Positions 1 to 9,271 of a stretch of DNA of 64,000 bases are shown here, one piece after another. Below the pieces are notes generated by a model that was given only the letters and a program-made list of their open reading frames with translations, was not told the DNA's origin and did not search any database. The stretch comes from Flavobacteriaceae bacterium (GTDB lineage Bacteria > Bacteroidota > Bacteroidia > Flavobacteriales > Weeksellaceae), in the NCBI GenBank assembly GCA_030538275.1, contig JAUNUH010000001.1:372001-436000 (forward strand). Reading direction: 5' to 3'. Position numbers and translations under genes: made by a program. Numbering within the stretch: the stretch's first letter is position 1; every line of letters begins with the position of its first letter.

Positions 1-177
1 ATTGAACCGAAAAATGTACAACTCAAAAGTAATAGTAATTTTTTCATAAAATATATATTTATTATGACGTACAAAATAAATATAAATTAATGATAAATAC
101 CCACTAAAATTGATTTTTTCAAATATTGATTAACCTATTGGTAATCAATAATTACGAAAATTACAATTGTTCTTTTA

Positions 178-213
178 TGCAAAAAAAAACACCCAATTAA
201 TAAAATTGGGTGT
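178..213 (-). terminator. Rho-independent terminator of tRNA-Ser
   Basis: A perfect 10-bp stem (189-198 with 204-213) closes a 5-nt loop. On the minus strand it is followed by a run of nine T (complement of the A run at 181-189). It lies about 48 nt beyond the 3' end of the minus-strand tRNA-Ser, so it should end that transcript. The flanking sequence 1-177 is AT-rich and shows no gene. Confidence 0.85.
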
Positions 214-260
214 AATTTTGGATGTAAACCTTGTAATGTTCTGATTATCAAGGTAATTAG

Positions 261-345
261 CGGAGAGAGAGGGATTCGAACCCCCGGACCTGTTACAGTC
301 AACGGTTTTCAAGACCGCCGCATTCGACCGCTCTGCCATCTCTCC
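261..345 (-). tRNA. tRNA-Ser (anticodon UGA)
   Basis: Read on the minus strand this is an 85-nt cloverleaf. It has a 7-bp acceptor stem (GGAGAGA with TCTCTCC), a G discriminator, a D arm starting at the usual GGCAGAGCGG-type segment, an anticodon loop CTTGAAA with anticodon TGA (complement of 309-311), a long class II variable arm, and a GGTTCGAATCC T-arm. The long variable arm together with UGA identifies serine. CCA is not encoded. A hairpin terminator follows at 178-213. Confidence 0.96.
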
Positions 346-563
346 AGTTGCTTTGTTTTTCGTAAAGCGGATGCAAATATAATTCTTTTATTTATTCAAA
401 TCCAAATAAAATAATTTAAAATAATTAATTTATACAACTCATCTATTCAAAAGTAAATTTAAGATTCAGTATCAATTGTATTTTAACCCTAAAATTTCAA
501 AAGATATTCATCAGATATTTTGTCGATTTTCTTCCTACCTTTAGCCCTTATAATTTTTACGTT

Positions 564-2537
564 TTGGAATTGAATAAATATGCTCCCGAGCAACTGATTG
601 AACTGTATAAAAAATTACTCTTACCCAGAATAATTGAAGAAAGAATGCTAATTTCTTTGAGACAGGGAAAAATTTCTAAATGGTTCTCTTCATGGGGACA
701 AGAAGGTATATCTGTAGGTTGTACTCTTGCCATGCAACCCGATGAATTCATGCTTACTATGCACAGGAATTTAGGCGTTTTTACGGCCAGAGATATTCCA
801 TTAAGAAGATTATTTTCACAATTTCAAGGGAAATTAAACGGTTTTACCCAAGGTCGTGACCGGTCATTTCACTTTGGAACGCATGAGTATAATATTGTAG
901 GTATGATTTCACATCTTGGCTCACAAATGGGTGTGGCAGATGGAATTGCATTGGCCAATAAACTAAATCAAAACGGAAAAACCACCCTTGTATTTACCGG
1001 TGATGGTGGTGCTAGCGAAGGAGATTTTCACGAAGCAGTGAATGTGGCCGCAGTGTGGCAACTACCTGTTATTATCATTGTAGAAAACAATCATTGGGGA
1101 CTTTCTACCCCAAGCAGTCAGCAGTTTAGAATGAAATCCTTTGCAGACAAGGGTATAGGTTATGGAATTGATGCGGTTTCTATCAATGGGAATAATTTTT
1201 TGGAAGTTTATGAAACGGTAAAGTTCTGGGCAGAAGAAATTCGAAAAAATCCAAGACCTGTTTTGATTGAATGTAATACCTTCAGACTTCGTGGACATGA
1301 AGAAGCCAGCGGAACTGCCTATTACCCAGAAGGTTTGATCGACAAATGGACACTCAAAGATCCAGTAGCTCAATTTGAAAATGAATTATTAAATAATAAA
1401 ATAATTACATCAGAATTTATCACAAATATCAAATCAGATTTTGGGAAAATAGTGATGGAGGAGTTCGAAATAGCCAATTCAGAGCCAAAAATTGTTCCCG
1501 ACCCAAATAAGGAATTACAAGATATGTACGCTCCTTTTGAAAATGCTGTACATCAACCTGCAAAATTAGAAGAACGGGAGTTGAGGATGATTGATGCGAT
1601 TGCAGAAGGACTAGACGAGGCAATGAAACAATATCCCAATCTCATTCTTATGGGTCAAGATATTGCACAATATGGTGGCGTTTTCAAAATTACAGAGGGA
1701 TTGATAGAAAAGTATGGCGAAGATCGCGTGCGTAACACACCTTTGTGTGAGGCGGCTATTTTGGGTTCTGCCCTAGGCCTGTCGATTATGAATTATAAAT
1801 CTATGGTTGAAATGCAGTTTTCTGATTTTGTAACCGAAGGATTTAATCAAATTGTAAATAATTTAGCCAAATCACATTACCGATGGAAACAAAATGCTGA
1901 TGTCGTGGTGCGTATGCCTACTGGAGCAGGTGTGGCTGCAGGCCCATATCATTCACAGAGTACAGAGGCTTGGTTTACACACACGCCTGGTCTAAAAGTA
2001 GTATATCCCGCCACGCCAGATGATGCCAAAGGATTGCTGTTACAGTCATTTGCAGACCCAAATCCTGTGATGTATTTTGAGCATAAAAAACTTTATCGTA
2101 GTATCAAATCCCATGTTCCTGCTGGATATTACACCATCCCCTTTGGAAAAGCCAGAATTCGTACAACAGGTAAGGATTTGACTATTGTAACTTATGGTTT
2201 GGGCGTACACTGGGCATTAGATATTATGAAAAAATATCCTGAAATTCAGGCAGAATTGATTGATTTGCGCACCTTGGTTCCTTGGGATAAAGAGGCAGTT
2301 TTGGAATCTGTAAGAAAAACAGGAAAAGTGTTGGTATTGCATGAAGATGTAGAAATTGGAGGATTCGGTGGAGAAATTTCTTCGGTAATTGCACAAGATT
2401 GTTTTGAATTTTTGGACGCACCAGTAATGAGAGTAGGAGCGATGAATACTGCAGTACCGTTTGATGCCGGACTCGAAATGCAATTTTTACCCACTACAGA
2501 ATTTGAGCAAAAATTATTAAAACTTTGGAAGTATTAA
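564..2537 (+). CDS. Fused alpha/beta E1 component of a 2-oxo acid dehydrogenase (branched-chain type)
   Basis: This is a thiamine-diphosphate E1 enzyme that decarboxylates a 2-oxo acid and acylates the lipoyl group of an E2 partner. The alpha half (about residues 1-320) carries the ThDP/Mg motif GDGG (146-149) through ENNHWG (174-179). The beta half starts near residue 340 and contains the transketolase pyrimidine-binding and C-terminal domains. In most bacteria the two halves are separate genes; the 657-aa fusion is common in Bacteroidota, where it is usually assigned to 2-oxoisovalerate (branched-chain) dehydrogenase. Substrate choice is inferred. The start is TTG, because the next in-frame ATG (residue 28) would remove conserved N-terminal sequence. 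No E2 or E3 gene is nearby. A separate pdhB lies at 23861. Confidence 0.9.
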   Translation: MELNKYAPEQLIELYKKLLLPRIIEERMLISLRQGKISKWFSSWGQEGISVGCTLAMQPDEFMLTMHRNLGVFTARDIPLRRLFSQFQGKLNGFTQGRDRSFHFGTHEYNIVGMISHLGSQMGVADGIALANKLNQNGKTTLVFTGDGGASEGDFHEAVNVAAVWQLPVIIIVENNHWGLSTPSSQQFRMKSFADKGIGYGIDAVSINGNNFLEVYETVKFWAEEIRKNPRPVLIECNTFRLRGHEEASGTAYYPEGLIDKWTLKDPVAQFENELLNNKIITSEFITNIKSDFGKIVMEEFEIANSEPKIVPDPNKELQDMYAPFENAVHQPAKLEERELRMIDAIAEGLDEAMKQYPNLILMGQDIAQYGGVFKITEGLIEKYGEDRVRNTPLCEAAILGSALGLSIMNYKSMVEMQFSDFVTEGFNQIVNNLAKSHYRWKQNADVVVRMPTGAGVAAGPYHSQSTEAWFTHTPGLKVVYPATPDDAKGLLLQSFADPNPVMYFEHKKLYRSIKSHVPAGYYTIPFGKARIRTTGKDLTIVTYGLGVHWALDIMKKYPEIQAELIDLRTLVPWDKEAVLESVRKTGKVLVLHEDVEIGGFGGEISSVIAQDCFEFLDAPVMRVGAMNTAVPFDAGLEMQFLPTTEFEQKLLKLWKY

Positions 2538-2701
2538 AGTAAATTTTTCAGTTTCGTATTATTGATTCCTAATTTATTTGATTTTTTTCGAATTCCTTTT
2601 ATTTGAAAAAGATAATTAACTATTTCTTTACATTAAATTAACCTACATTCAACAAATAATGGATAGTTTCGTTGGCTAATCTTTCAATAAGTAAGTAGCT
2701 T

Positions 2702-3643
2702 ATGGCCCAGACGAATATGAAAGCCGTGGTATGTAAATCTTACGGGCCGCCAGAAGTATTGGAAATCCAAGAGGTTCCGCTTGTGCAAATAAAACAAAAT
2801 GAAGTTCTTGTCAAAATAATTGCTACAACTGTTAATTCTGGTGATATCCGTGTTCGATCATTGGGTGTAAATGGACTCATGAGACTGATTATGAGGCTAA
2901 TAATGGGCTGGAGCAAACCACGAAAATCAATTTTGGGTACTGTATATTCGGGAATAATTACAGAATGTGGCTCATCTGTTTCGAATTTCACCACGGGGAA
3001 TGAGGTATTCGGTCTTACCAGATTTCGATTTGGTTGTTATGCAGAATATACTGCGGTAAATGCGCTTGGAAATATTTGTTTAAAACCAGTAAATGCCACA
3101 CATCAAGAGGCTGCTTCCGTCTTATTTGGTGGTCAGAGTGCCTATTATTTTTTGAAAAAATCAGGCATTTTTCAAATGCAAAATCCAGAGGTTTTGATTT
3201 ATGGAGCAACCGGAGCAGTGGGAAGTTCTGCAGTTCAAATTGCAAACTATTGCAATGCAAATGTATGGGCAGTGGGTAGCAGTCGCGGAAAAGAATTAAT
3301 CCAATTACTTCATCCAAAACATTATATTTTGTATGATAAAGAAGATTATACAAAATGCCATCAAAAATTTGATATTATTTTCGATGCTGTAGGCCATATC
3401 AACAAAAAGGAATGCCAACATTTATTAAAACCAAAAGCTAAGTTTTTGAGTGTAAAAGGTTTAGACATTGCCAGTGAAAGCCTAGAACAAATTCAATTTT
3501 TGAAGAAATTAGTTGAAAATAAAAATTTTATTCCTGTAATTGATCGGATTTTTCCATTATCTGATGTTGTAGAAGCCCATCGATATGTCGAAACAAATAG
3601 AAAAAAAGGAAGCGTAGTTTTAGAAATTCTGGATAAAATATAA
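2702..3643 (+). CDS. Zinc-independent MDR oxidoreductase (quinone reductase-like)
   Basis: A medium-chain dehydrogenase/reductase of 313 aa, expected to be a cytosolic NAD(P)H-dependent reductase of quinones or enals. An N-terminal GroES-like domain (about 7-130) is followed by a Rossmann domain with the nucleotide-binding motif GATGAVG (168-174). The Cys-rich structural zinc loop of zinc alcohol dehydrogenases is not visible, which places it with quinone oxidoreductase/zeta-crystallin-type members. Family proteins usually begin at the equivalent of MKAVV, so the second methionine (position 2717) is an alternative start. It lies 32 nt upstream of the serine hydrolase and may be cotranscribed with it. 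The physiological substrate cannot be told from sequence. Confidence 0.85.
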   Translation: MAQTNMKAVVCKSYGPPEVLEIQEVPLVQIKQNEVLVKIIATTVNSGDIRVRSLGVNGLMRLIMRLIMGWSKPRKSILGTVYSGIITECGSSVSNFTTGNEVFGLTRFRFGCYAEYTAVNALGNICLKPVNATHQEAASVLFGGQSAYYFLKKSGIFQMQNPEVLIYGATGAVGSSAVQIANYCNANVWAVGSSRGKELIQLLHPKHYILYDKEDYTKCHQKFDIIFDAVGHINKKECQHLLKPKAKFLSVKGLDIASESLEQIQFLKKLVENKNFIPVIDRIFPLSDVVEAHRYVETNRKKGSVVLEILDKI

Positions 3644-3675
3644 ATTGAAAAATTCATTATTAAAAAAAAACATTC

Positions 3676-4755
3676 ATGCTGTTAGAAAAGCCATTAATTG
3701 AAGATAAAAAAGGAAAAAAACTCCAACAAATTCTTGACAAAGCTGTTGACAATAAGCGAATATTCGGAACTTCTTTTGCATTGAAAAAAGATGATTATTA
3801 TTGGCAAGGTGCCTCTGGAAATCTCGAAATTGATCAAGCTTACTTTATTGCCAGTACAACCAAACTATTTGCCACAGCTATAATTTACAGGCTTTTTGAA
3901 ACTGGAGAATTAAAACCAGACCATAAACTGGGAGATTTCTTTGATGAAATATTCCTTTACGGACTTCATATTTTTGAAGATGATGATTGCGCTAGCCACA
4001 TTAGCATCAAGCAATTATTGTCTCATACCAGTGGTTTGCCAGATTATTTTCAAGACAAAGGCTCTATGGAAAAAAGCCTTGAACAAGAATTAATTTCTGG
4101 GAAAGATCAAATCTGGACCTTTGAGGATGTAATTATTCGGGTGAAAATGATGAATTCGTATTTTGTTCCTGGAGCCAAAAATAAAGGACACTATGCCGAT
4201 ACGAATTTTCAAATTTTAGGAAAAATAATTGAATTAGTTACTGGAAAATCATTTGATGAAAATTGTAATGAAATGATAATAAATCCATTGAATCTGTCTA
4301 ATACCTATATTTATAGAGACATTCAAGATGAAAATGTGTCATGGTTTTATTATAAAGAACAGGAGTTGAAAATTCCTAAAGCTATGACTTCCTTTGGTAT
4401 AGATGGTGGAATGGTCTCAACTTCTGCAGATATGATTGTCTTTTTGGAAGCATTTTTTGGTGGAAAACTTTTTTCAGAAAAATATATCAGTCAAATGCAG
4501 GAATGGAATCCTATTTTTTTTCCATTCAAATCTGGCGTAGGAATTCAATTATTCCGATTGCCTTGGTATTTCAATCCTGTGGGTTCGATACCAGATTTTA
4601 TTGGCCATTCTGGATTGTCTGGAGCTCTGGCATTTTATGCTCCACAAGAAAATATTTTCATTTCTGGAACGGTTAATCAATTGTCTTATAATGACTTATC
4701 ATTTCGTCTGATGATTAAATTAATTCAGAATTTATTAAAAACTAAAAAGGAATAA
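3676..4755 (+). CDS. Serine hydrolase of the beta-lactamase (class C/DD-peptidase) family
   Basis: This 359-aa protein has the serine beta-lactamase/transpeptidase fold. Visible are the SxxK motif STTK (Ser60, Lys63), a second-motif Tyr in YADTN (173-177), and HSG (311-313) in place of KTG. The YxD form of motif 2 and HxG form of motif 3 are typical of class C-like esterases, peptidases and DD-carboxypeptidase homologues, so it is probably not a true beta-lactamase. No signal peptide or lipobox is visible, so it appears cytoplasmic, which is unusual for a peptidoglycan enzyme and favours an esterase or peptidase role. Start: ATG after an A-rich stretch. Confidence 0.85.
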   Translation: MLLEKPLIEDKKGKKLQQILDKAVDNKRIFGTSFALKKDDYYWQGASGNLEIDQAYFIASTTKLFATAIIYRLFETGELKPDHKLGDFFDEIFLYGLHIFEDDDCASHISIKQLLSHTSGLPDYFQDKGSMEKSLEQELISGKDQIWTFEDVIIRVKMMNSYFVPGAKNKGHYADTNFQILGKIIELVTGKSFDENCNEMIINPLNLSNTYIYRDIQDENVSWFYYKEQELKIPKAMTSFGIDGGMVSTSADMIVFLEAFFGGKLFSEKYISQMQEWNPIFFPFKSGVGIQLFRLPWYFNPVGSIPDFIGHSGLSGALAFYAPQENIFISGTVNQLSYNDLSFRLMIKLIQNLLKTKKE

Positions 4756-4893
4756 ATTCAAAATCAAATTAGAATAATTATTTATTTTTCGTTTTCACAA
4801 ATCAACTTATAGCAGTAAGAGCAGATAAATATGTATTGAAATTGTAACGTTTTTTTTAAAACACCTACTTATAAGCCAAATTCGTTGATTCAA

Positions 4894-6261
4894 ATGAAGA
4901 AATATGTTACAATTCCAGCGCTTTTATTTTTTATTTTTTCCTATGCGCAGGAAGTGAGACAGTGGACTTTACAAGAAATGGTAGCTTATGCTGCACAGAA
5001 TAACCTTCAAGTAAAAAGTGCAGAAATCAATAATAAGTTGCTCGAAAATAATATTATTGCGGCACAGCGCCAACGACTTCCCGCTGTAAATGCAAATTTT
5101 GATAATTCCGTAATTATAGGTGTAGAAGGAATCCCGATTACCAACTCCAATCAACAAATCACCGGTCTCACCAGTGGCTACCAAATGTACCAAAACTCTT
5201 GGGGCGTGAGTGCAAATATGAATCTATTTAATCGTAGTAGATACCAATTAGACGAAAATAAGGCTCGTATAGATTTGGAGGCTGCTGAGCAGGAAGTTCT
5301 AGCTACGATAAATGATATTTCATTAAATATTGTAAATCAATATTTGAATATTTTACTCAATCGTGAGTTGGTTCAAACTGCAGAAGAACAGTTGAAAATC
5401 GCTCAAGATCAATTACAACGCAACAGAGTTTTATACGATGGTGGTGCCATTCCTTTGAGTGAGGTTTATGAATCTGAATCCTTGGTGGCGCAGAATAAAC
5501 AACGTGTTGCAACCTCTAACATAGAGGTAGAACAATCCAAATTCAACCTTGCTCAATTATTGCAACTCGATGATTATCGAGAATTTGATGTAATTCTAGT
5601 CGAAATGCCAGAAGAGCCAGATGCAGCCTTGATTGATATGCATTCGATTACGGAATATGCTTTTCATAATCAACCCAGAATTAAAAGTGCAGAACTGGCG
5701 GTAGAAAGTAATAAGGTTGATATCGATATTGCAAAAACAGAATATTGGCCCAAAGCCACGGCTTTTTATAATCTTGGAACCAACTACAGAGCATATTTGA
5801 ATGGAAATTTCGATTCAGACTGGCTATTTCAGCAATGGTGGGACAATCACACACATGCGGTTGGAGTAGAAATTAATATTCCGATTTTCAATAAATTTTT
5901 GACAGATTTGAATGTAGAAAATGCACAAATTCGTGTGCAAGCAGCAGAAAATCAAATCGAATTACAAAAACAAGCTTTGAAACAAGATATTCAAGCTGCT
6001 TATTTTTTAGTAAATTCTACTTATGAGCAGTATTTAGCCTCTCGCGAAGCTGTGCGATCGGCACAATTGTCTTTTGAATTTGCTGAAAAAAGTTTGAAAG
6101 CCGGGCGAATTACGATTTATGATTTCAATCAAGCTGCCAACAATTTGTTCAGCGCACGTTCTCAAATGTTACAAGCCAAATATAATTATTTATTTAGATT
6201 GAAAGTACTTGATTTTTATGGCGGAAAACCACTAACTTTTTCAGATGGCATTAATTCTTAA
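4894..6261 (+). CDS. TolC-family outer-membrane efflux protein
   Basis: This is an outer-membrane channel of type I export or multidrug efflux systems. A signal peptide (MKKYVTIPALLFFIFSYAQ) precedes two long alpha-helical OEP repeats separated by strand segments, giving about 455 aa, the usual family size. A TTG three codons upstream (4885) also opens the frame, but the ATG at 4894 directly precedes the basic start of the signal peptide and is preferred. No periplasmic adaptor or inner-membrane pump gene is adjacent, so its partners must be encoded elsewhere. The 3' end overlaps tsaB by 17 nt, suggesting cotranscription. Confidence 0.92.
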   Translation: MKKYVTIPALLFFIFSYAQEVRQWTLQEMVAYAAQNNLQVKSAEINNKLLENNIIAAQRQRLPAVNANFDNSVIIGVEGIPITNSNQQITGLTSGYQMYQNSWGVSANMNLFNRSRYQLDENKARIDLEAAEQEVLATINDISLNIVNQYLNILLNRELVQTAEEQLKIAQDQLQRNRVLYDGGAIPLSEVYESESLVAQNKQRVATSNIEVEQSKFNLAQLLQLDDYREFDVILVEMPEEPDAALIDMHSITEYAFHNQPRIKSAELAVESNKVDIDIAKTEYWPKATAFYNLGTNYRAYLNGNFDSDWLFQQWWDNHTHAVGVEINIPIFNKFLTDLNVENAQIRVQAAENQIELQKQALKQDIQAAYFLVNSTYEQYLASREAVRSAQLSFEFAEKSLKAGRITIYDFNQAANNLFSARSQMLQAKYNYLFRLKVLDFYGGKPLTFSDGINS

Positions 6262-6898
6262 TTTAGAATCTTCTACACGAAATTGCTCTGTATCCATCTC
6301 ATTGAACGGGGAAGAGCTGGTCCTTTGTGAAACGGCAACTCCAGATTACCAACACGCAGAAAAACTGCATGAATTTGTCTTATGGGCTTTTGAGGCTTGC
6401 GATTATCAACTTCAAGATTTGGACGCTGTGGCAGTAGGCAAAGGTCCTGGAAGTTATACCGGATTACGAATCGGAGTTGCTGCAGCCAAAGGATTCTGTT
6501 TTTCATTAGGAATCCCTTTGATCGCCTTGAACTCGCTGGAAATCATGGCAAATGCAAATCTTCCTGAATGTGATCTGATAATTCCAATGACAGATGCCCG
6601 CCGCAAAGAAGTTTATACAGCTGTTTTTGATAAAGAATTAAATATTATTTCGGCCACAGAAGCAAAAATACTAGACGAAAAGTCCTTTCAGGAATTTGAT
6701 GATAAACGTATAGTTTTTTTAGGAGATGGTGCAGAAAAAGCCAAAACCATTTTGAATTTATCTCATGCCACTTTTTTACCAGAAATTCTACCTTCTGCAG
6801 GCGATATGCATGCATTGAGTTTTAAGAAATTCCAGCAAGAAAAATTTGAAGATATTGCCTATTTCGAACCTTTATATCTCAAGGATTTTGTGGGATAA
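6245..6898 (+). CDS. tsaB: tRNA threonylcarbamoyladenosine biosynthesis protein TsaB
   Basis: TsaB is the inactive paralogue that partners TsaD in making N6-threonylcarbamoyladenosine at position 37 of ANN-decoding tRNAs. The 217-aa protein has an ASKHA fold beginning LILNLESST, and the hallmark GKGPGSYTGLRIG (residues 65-77). It lacks the metal-binding histidines of TsaD, as expected for TsaB. Its start lies inside the end of the TolC-family gene (17-nt overlap), a close arrangement that implies cotranscription although the functions are unrelated. Confidence 0.95.
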   Translation: MALILNLESSTRNCSVSISLNGEELVLCETATPDYQHAEKLHEFVLWAFEACDYQLQDLDAVAVGKGPGSYTGLRIGVAAAKGFCFSLGIPLIALNSLEIMANANLPECDLIIPMTDARRKEVYTAVFDKELNIISATEAKILDEKSFQEFDDKRIVFLGDGAEKAKTILNLSHATFLPEILPSAGDMHALSFKKFQQEKFEDIAYFEPLYLKDFVG

Positions 6899-6985
6899 AT
6901 TTTTCTTTATACATGGACATATTAGATTTGAATCATAATTTTCAGTATTTAACTGGAATTTTACGTTTTTAAATTATAAATTGGA

Positions 6986-6993
6986 TAAATTTG
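6986..6993 (+). promoter_or_regulatory. Bacteroidota -7 box (TAAATTTG) before the barrel gene at 7018
   Basis: A perfect match to the TAnnTTTG consensus ends 24 nt upstream of the ATG at 7018. It overlaps the in-frame TTG at 6991, so that upstream codon could not be transcribed as a start from this promoter. No clear -33 TTTG lies at the expected spacing. Confidence 0.55.
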
Positions 6994-7017
6994 AATCCAT
7001 ATGCAAATAAAAACGTA

Positions 7018-7638
7018 ATGAAAAAAATCAGCCTATTTTTCTTATTCCTCCTCATCTTTATAAGTCTGAAAATGCAGGCCCAAGTCAACGAAAAAGGAAG
7101 TATTGAATTATCTCCGGTTGTAGGATATATCATAAGTAATTCTTTGCTCAACTCCAATTTATACGCCTCGAGTGTTCCTGGTTTTCAAGCGGGTAGTTGG
7201 GTTAATTTTTTTCTAAATAATCGTTGGAGTCTTCGAAGCGGTTTATTTTATCAAAAGATGGGAACAGAAAACGATATTCTAATTTTTAATAAAACCTATT
7301 CGGAAAGAACCCAATATTTGACGGTACCTTTATTAATAAATTATCATTTTGGCTCACAACGAAATTGGTTTGTAAATTATGGTATCAACGCCAGTTCTTT
7401 ATTGAATATAGAAGCTGATGAACACGATGGTCTTGGCTTTGAAGAGGTTACAGACAATGTAAATTCACTTCAATTCGGTTTTAATGGTGGATTGGGCTGG
7501 CAATATAGAATAAATCCGCATCTCAAAATGGTATTAGAAATGGTATCAATGGTTGGATTGACAGATATTCGAGAGGATAAAATAGGTAAAAATTCATATA
7601 TAGGATTCAACGGTGGTTTGGTTTTTAAATTAAAATAA
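7018..7638 (+). CDS. Outer-membrane beta-barrel protein (PorT/OMP_b-brl-like)
   Basis: This small (206 aa) predicted outer-membrane protein has a signal peptide MKKISLFFLFLLIFISLKM ending at a QAQ cleavage site. The mature part is built of alternating aromatic/polar strands, with repeated Gly-Gly-Leu-type turns and a terminal strand ending in hydrophobic-Lys. This matches the generic outer-membrane barrel family common in Flavobacteriia; the exact role is unknown. The frame opens at a TTG at 6991, but the ATG at 7018 sits right before the basic signal peptide, and a -7 box covers the TTG, so the ATG is chosen. It is convergent with the glycosyltransferase at 7709. Confidence 0.8.
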   Translation: MKKISLFFLFLLIFISLKMQAQVNEKGSIELSPVVGYIISNSLLNSNLYASSVPGFQAGSWVNFFLNNRWSLRSGLFYQKMGTENDILIFNKTYSERTQYLTVPLLINYHFGSQRNWFVNYGINASSLLNIEADEHDGLGFEEVTDNVNSLQFGFNGGLGWQYRINPHLKMVLEMVSMVGLTDIREDKIGKNSYIGFNGGLVFKLK

Positions 7639-7708
7639 ATTTCAAACCATTATTAAAATGAATTATTTTTTTGCTGTTTATATCTATTTAAATTTTCAAG
7701 TTAAAAGT

Positions 7709-8662
7709 TTAAAAACCAGTACTTTCAGCTACTTCAAATGAATTTCCATTGGTGTTGTTGCGCACGATAAGTTCGCCCAAAAATCCAGCTAAAAAAAGTT
7801 GTAATCCAAACACCATGCACAACATGGCTAGATAAAACCAAGGGTTGTCTGTGACCAGTTTGGCAGATACAGATTTATAGACGTAATAGAGTTTTTCTGC
7901 GCCTATCCAGAATGCCATAAAAAATCCTATGATAAACATTAGCGTACCGATAGCACCAAAAAAATGCATGGGTCTATGTCCGAATTTTCCTACAAACCAG
8001 AGGGTTATAAGATCCAAAAATCCATGAACGAATCGACTACTGCCGAATTTGGATTCTCCGTGTTTACGCGCAGTGTGTTGTACTTTTTGTTCACCAATTC
8101 GCATGAATCCAGCATTTTTTGCCAAAACAGGTATGTACCTATGCATATCACTGCGTAATTTGAGTGATTTTACTACTTCTTTACGATAGGCTTTGAGCCC
8201 GCAATTAAAATCGTGCAAATCTAGACCACTGGTCTTACGCGCAACAGTATTGAAGAATTTGGAAGGAATATTTTTACTTAAAACAGGATCTTTTCGTTTT
8301 TGTTTCCAGCCCGAAATCAAATCCATGTTTTCTTCTTGTATTCTTTGGTATAATGTTGGAATTTCTTCCGGAAAATCCTGTAAATCAGCATCCATCGTTA
8401 TTACAACATCGCCTTGAGCGCGCTCAAATGCAGCATTGAGTGCTTGAGATTTTCCGTAATTTTTCCTGAATTTTAACGCCTTTACTTCTGGAAAAGAATT
8501 GGCTAAGATTTTGATAATTTCCCATGAATTATCGGTACTTCCATCGTCGATAAAAATTATTTCGTAGGAATATTTTCCATGAAGCACTGTAGCAATGCGC
8601 TGATGCAGCTCTTGCAATGATTCTTCTTCGTTTAATAAAGGAATTACAACCGAAATATCCAT
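7709..8662 (-). CDS. Membrane-anchored GT2 glycosyltransferase (DPM1/GtrB-like)
   Basis: A family 2 glycosyltransferase of 317 aa, expected to move a sugar from a nucleotide donor to polyprenyl phosphate at the inner membrane. The GT-A domain shows DDGSTDNS (39-46) and the metal-binding DAD (91-93) followed by LQD. Two C-terminal membrane segments (about 233-255 and 275-300) match the bactoprenol glycosyltransferase architecture. The donor sugar is unknown. Two nt separate it from the upstream DUF4199 gene on the same strand, so they probably form one transcript. No O-antigen or flippase gene is beside it. Confidence 0.9.
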   Translation of the reverse strand: MDISVVIPLLNEEESLQELHQRIATVLHGKYSYEIIFIDDGSTDNSWEIIKILANSFPEVKALKFRKNYGKSQALNAAFERAQGDVVITMDADLQDFPEEIPTLYQRIQEENMDLISGWKQKRKDPVLSKNIPSKFFNTVARKTSGLDLHDFNCGLKAYRKEVVKSLKLRSDMHRYIPVLAKNAGFMRIGEQKVQHTARKHGESKFGSSRFVHGFLDLITLWFVGKFGHRPMHFFGAIGTLMFIIGFFMAFWIGAEKLYYVYKSVSAKLVTDNPWFYLAMLCMVFGLQLFLAGFLGELIVRNNTNGNSFEVAESTGF

Positions 8663-8664
8663 AA

Positions 8665-9219
8665 TTATCTTCGTGGTGAGTTTCTAATTTTCCACAGAAA
8701 AGTTACCATAAGTGCCAAACTGAGATTAAAAAAAATAACAATACCCAGAATTAAGGTAAAAGTTCTGAAACTCAATAAATTGGTTCCGCGAACTTCTTTT
8801 GAATTTACTACTTTTTCTACTTCTTCATAGGCTTCGTTATCTTTTGCTTGTAGCAAACTATAATCTAGATATTCAGTTTTGAGCTGTTCTATTCCCGCAG
8901 GATCCACATATTCATACCAAGCAAAAACACTAATCAAAGTAAAAAATCCTGCCAAAACGCCTGGAATAAACGAAAGTTTGAAAATGTTCCAGAAACTGCT
9001 AGATTTGTTTCCATCCCATTTCAACATATTATAAGCAGCTACAATAGCAAATAAAGTTGTGATTACGAATGAATTACTCACACCCGTGGTCAAAATATAC
9101 TGAAAATCAGATATTTGAAAATAATTTTGATCCTTGAAGAAAAACTGTACGATAAAAAAAACCATCATCGCCAGTAGAAATAGATAAATTGTAGAACGCC
9201 AAATGGTGTTTCTGAGCAT
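8665..9219 (-). CDS. DUF4199 integral membrane protein
   Basis: A 184-aa protein with four hydrophobic helices (about 9-29, 45-65, 84-104, 152-175) and a charged loop between the third and fourth. It resembles the Bacteroidota family DUF4199, which is typically found directly upstream of a DPM1-like glycosyltransferase, as here. Its function is not known. A structural or regulatory partner for the glycosyltransferase is inference from this two-gene arrangement. A TATCTTTG promoter box lies upstream at 9240-9247. Confidence 0.8.
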   Translation of the reverse strand: MLRNTIWRSTIYLFLLAMMVFFIVQFFFKDQNYFQISDFQYILTTGVSNSFVITTLFAIVAAYNMLKWDGNKSSSFWNIFKLSFIPGVLAGFFTLISVFAWYEYVDPAGIEQLKTEYLDYSLLQAKDNEAYEEVEKVVNSKEVRGTNLLSFRTFTLILGIVIFFNLSLALMVTFLWKIRNSPRR

Positions 9220-9239
9220 ATTCAGAGAATTTCAATTTG

Positions 9240-9247
9240 CAAAGATA
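9240..9247 (-). promoter_or_regulatory. Bacteroidota -7 box (TATCTTTG) for the DUF4199-glycosyltransferase pair
   Basis: On the minus strand TATCTTTG fits TAnnTTTG exactly and ends 20 nt before the start codon at 9219. It lies in the 52-nt gap after the nucleoside phosphorylase gene, indicating that a new transcript begins here. Confidence 0.55.
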
Positions 9248-9271
9248 AAATTTTTACGTCAATTATAGGAA

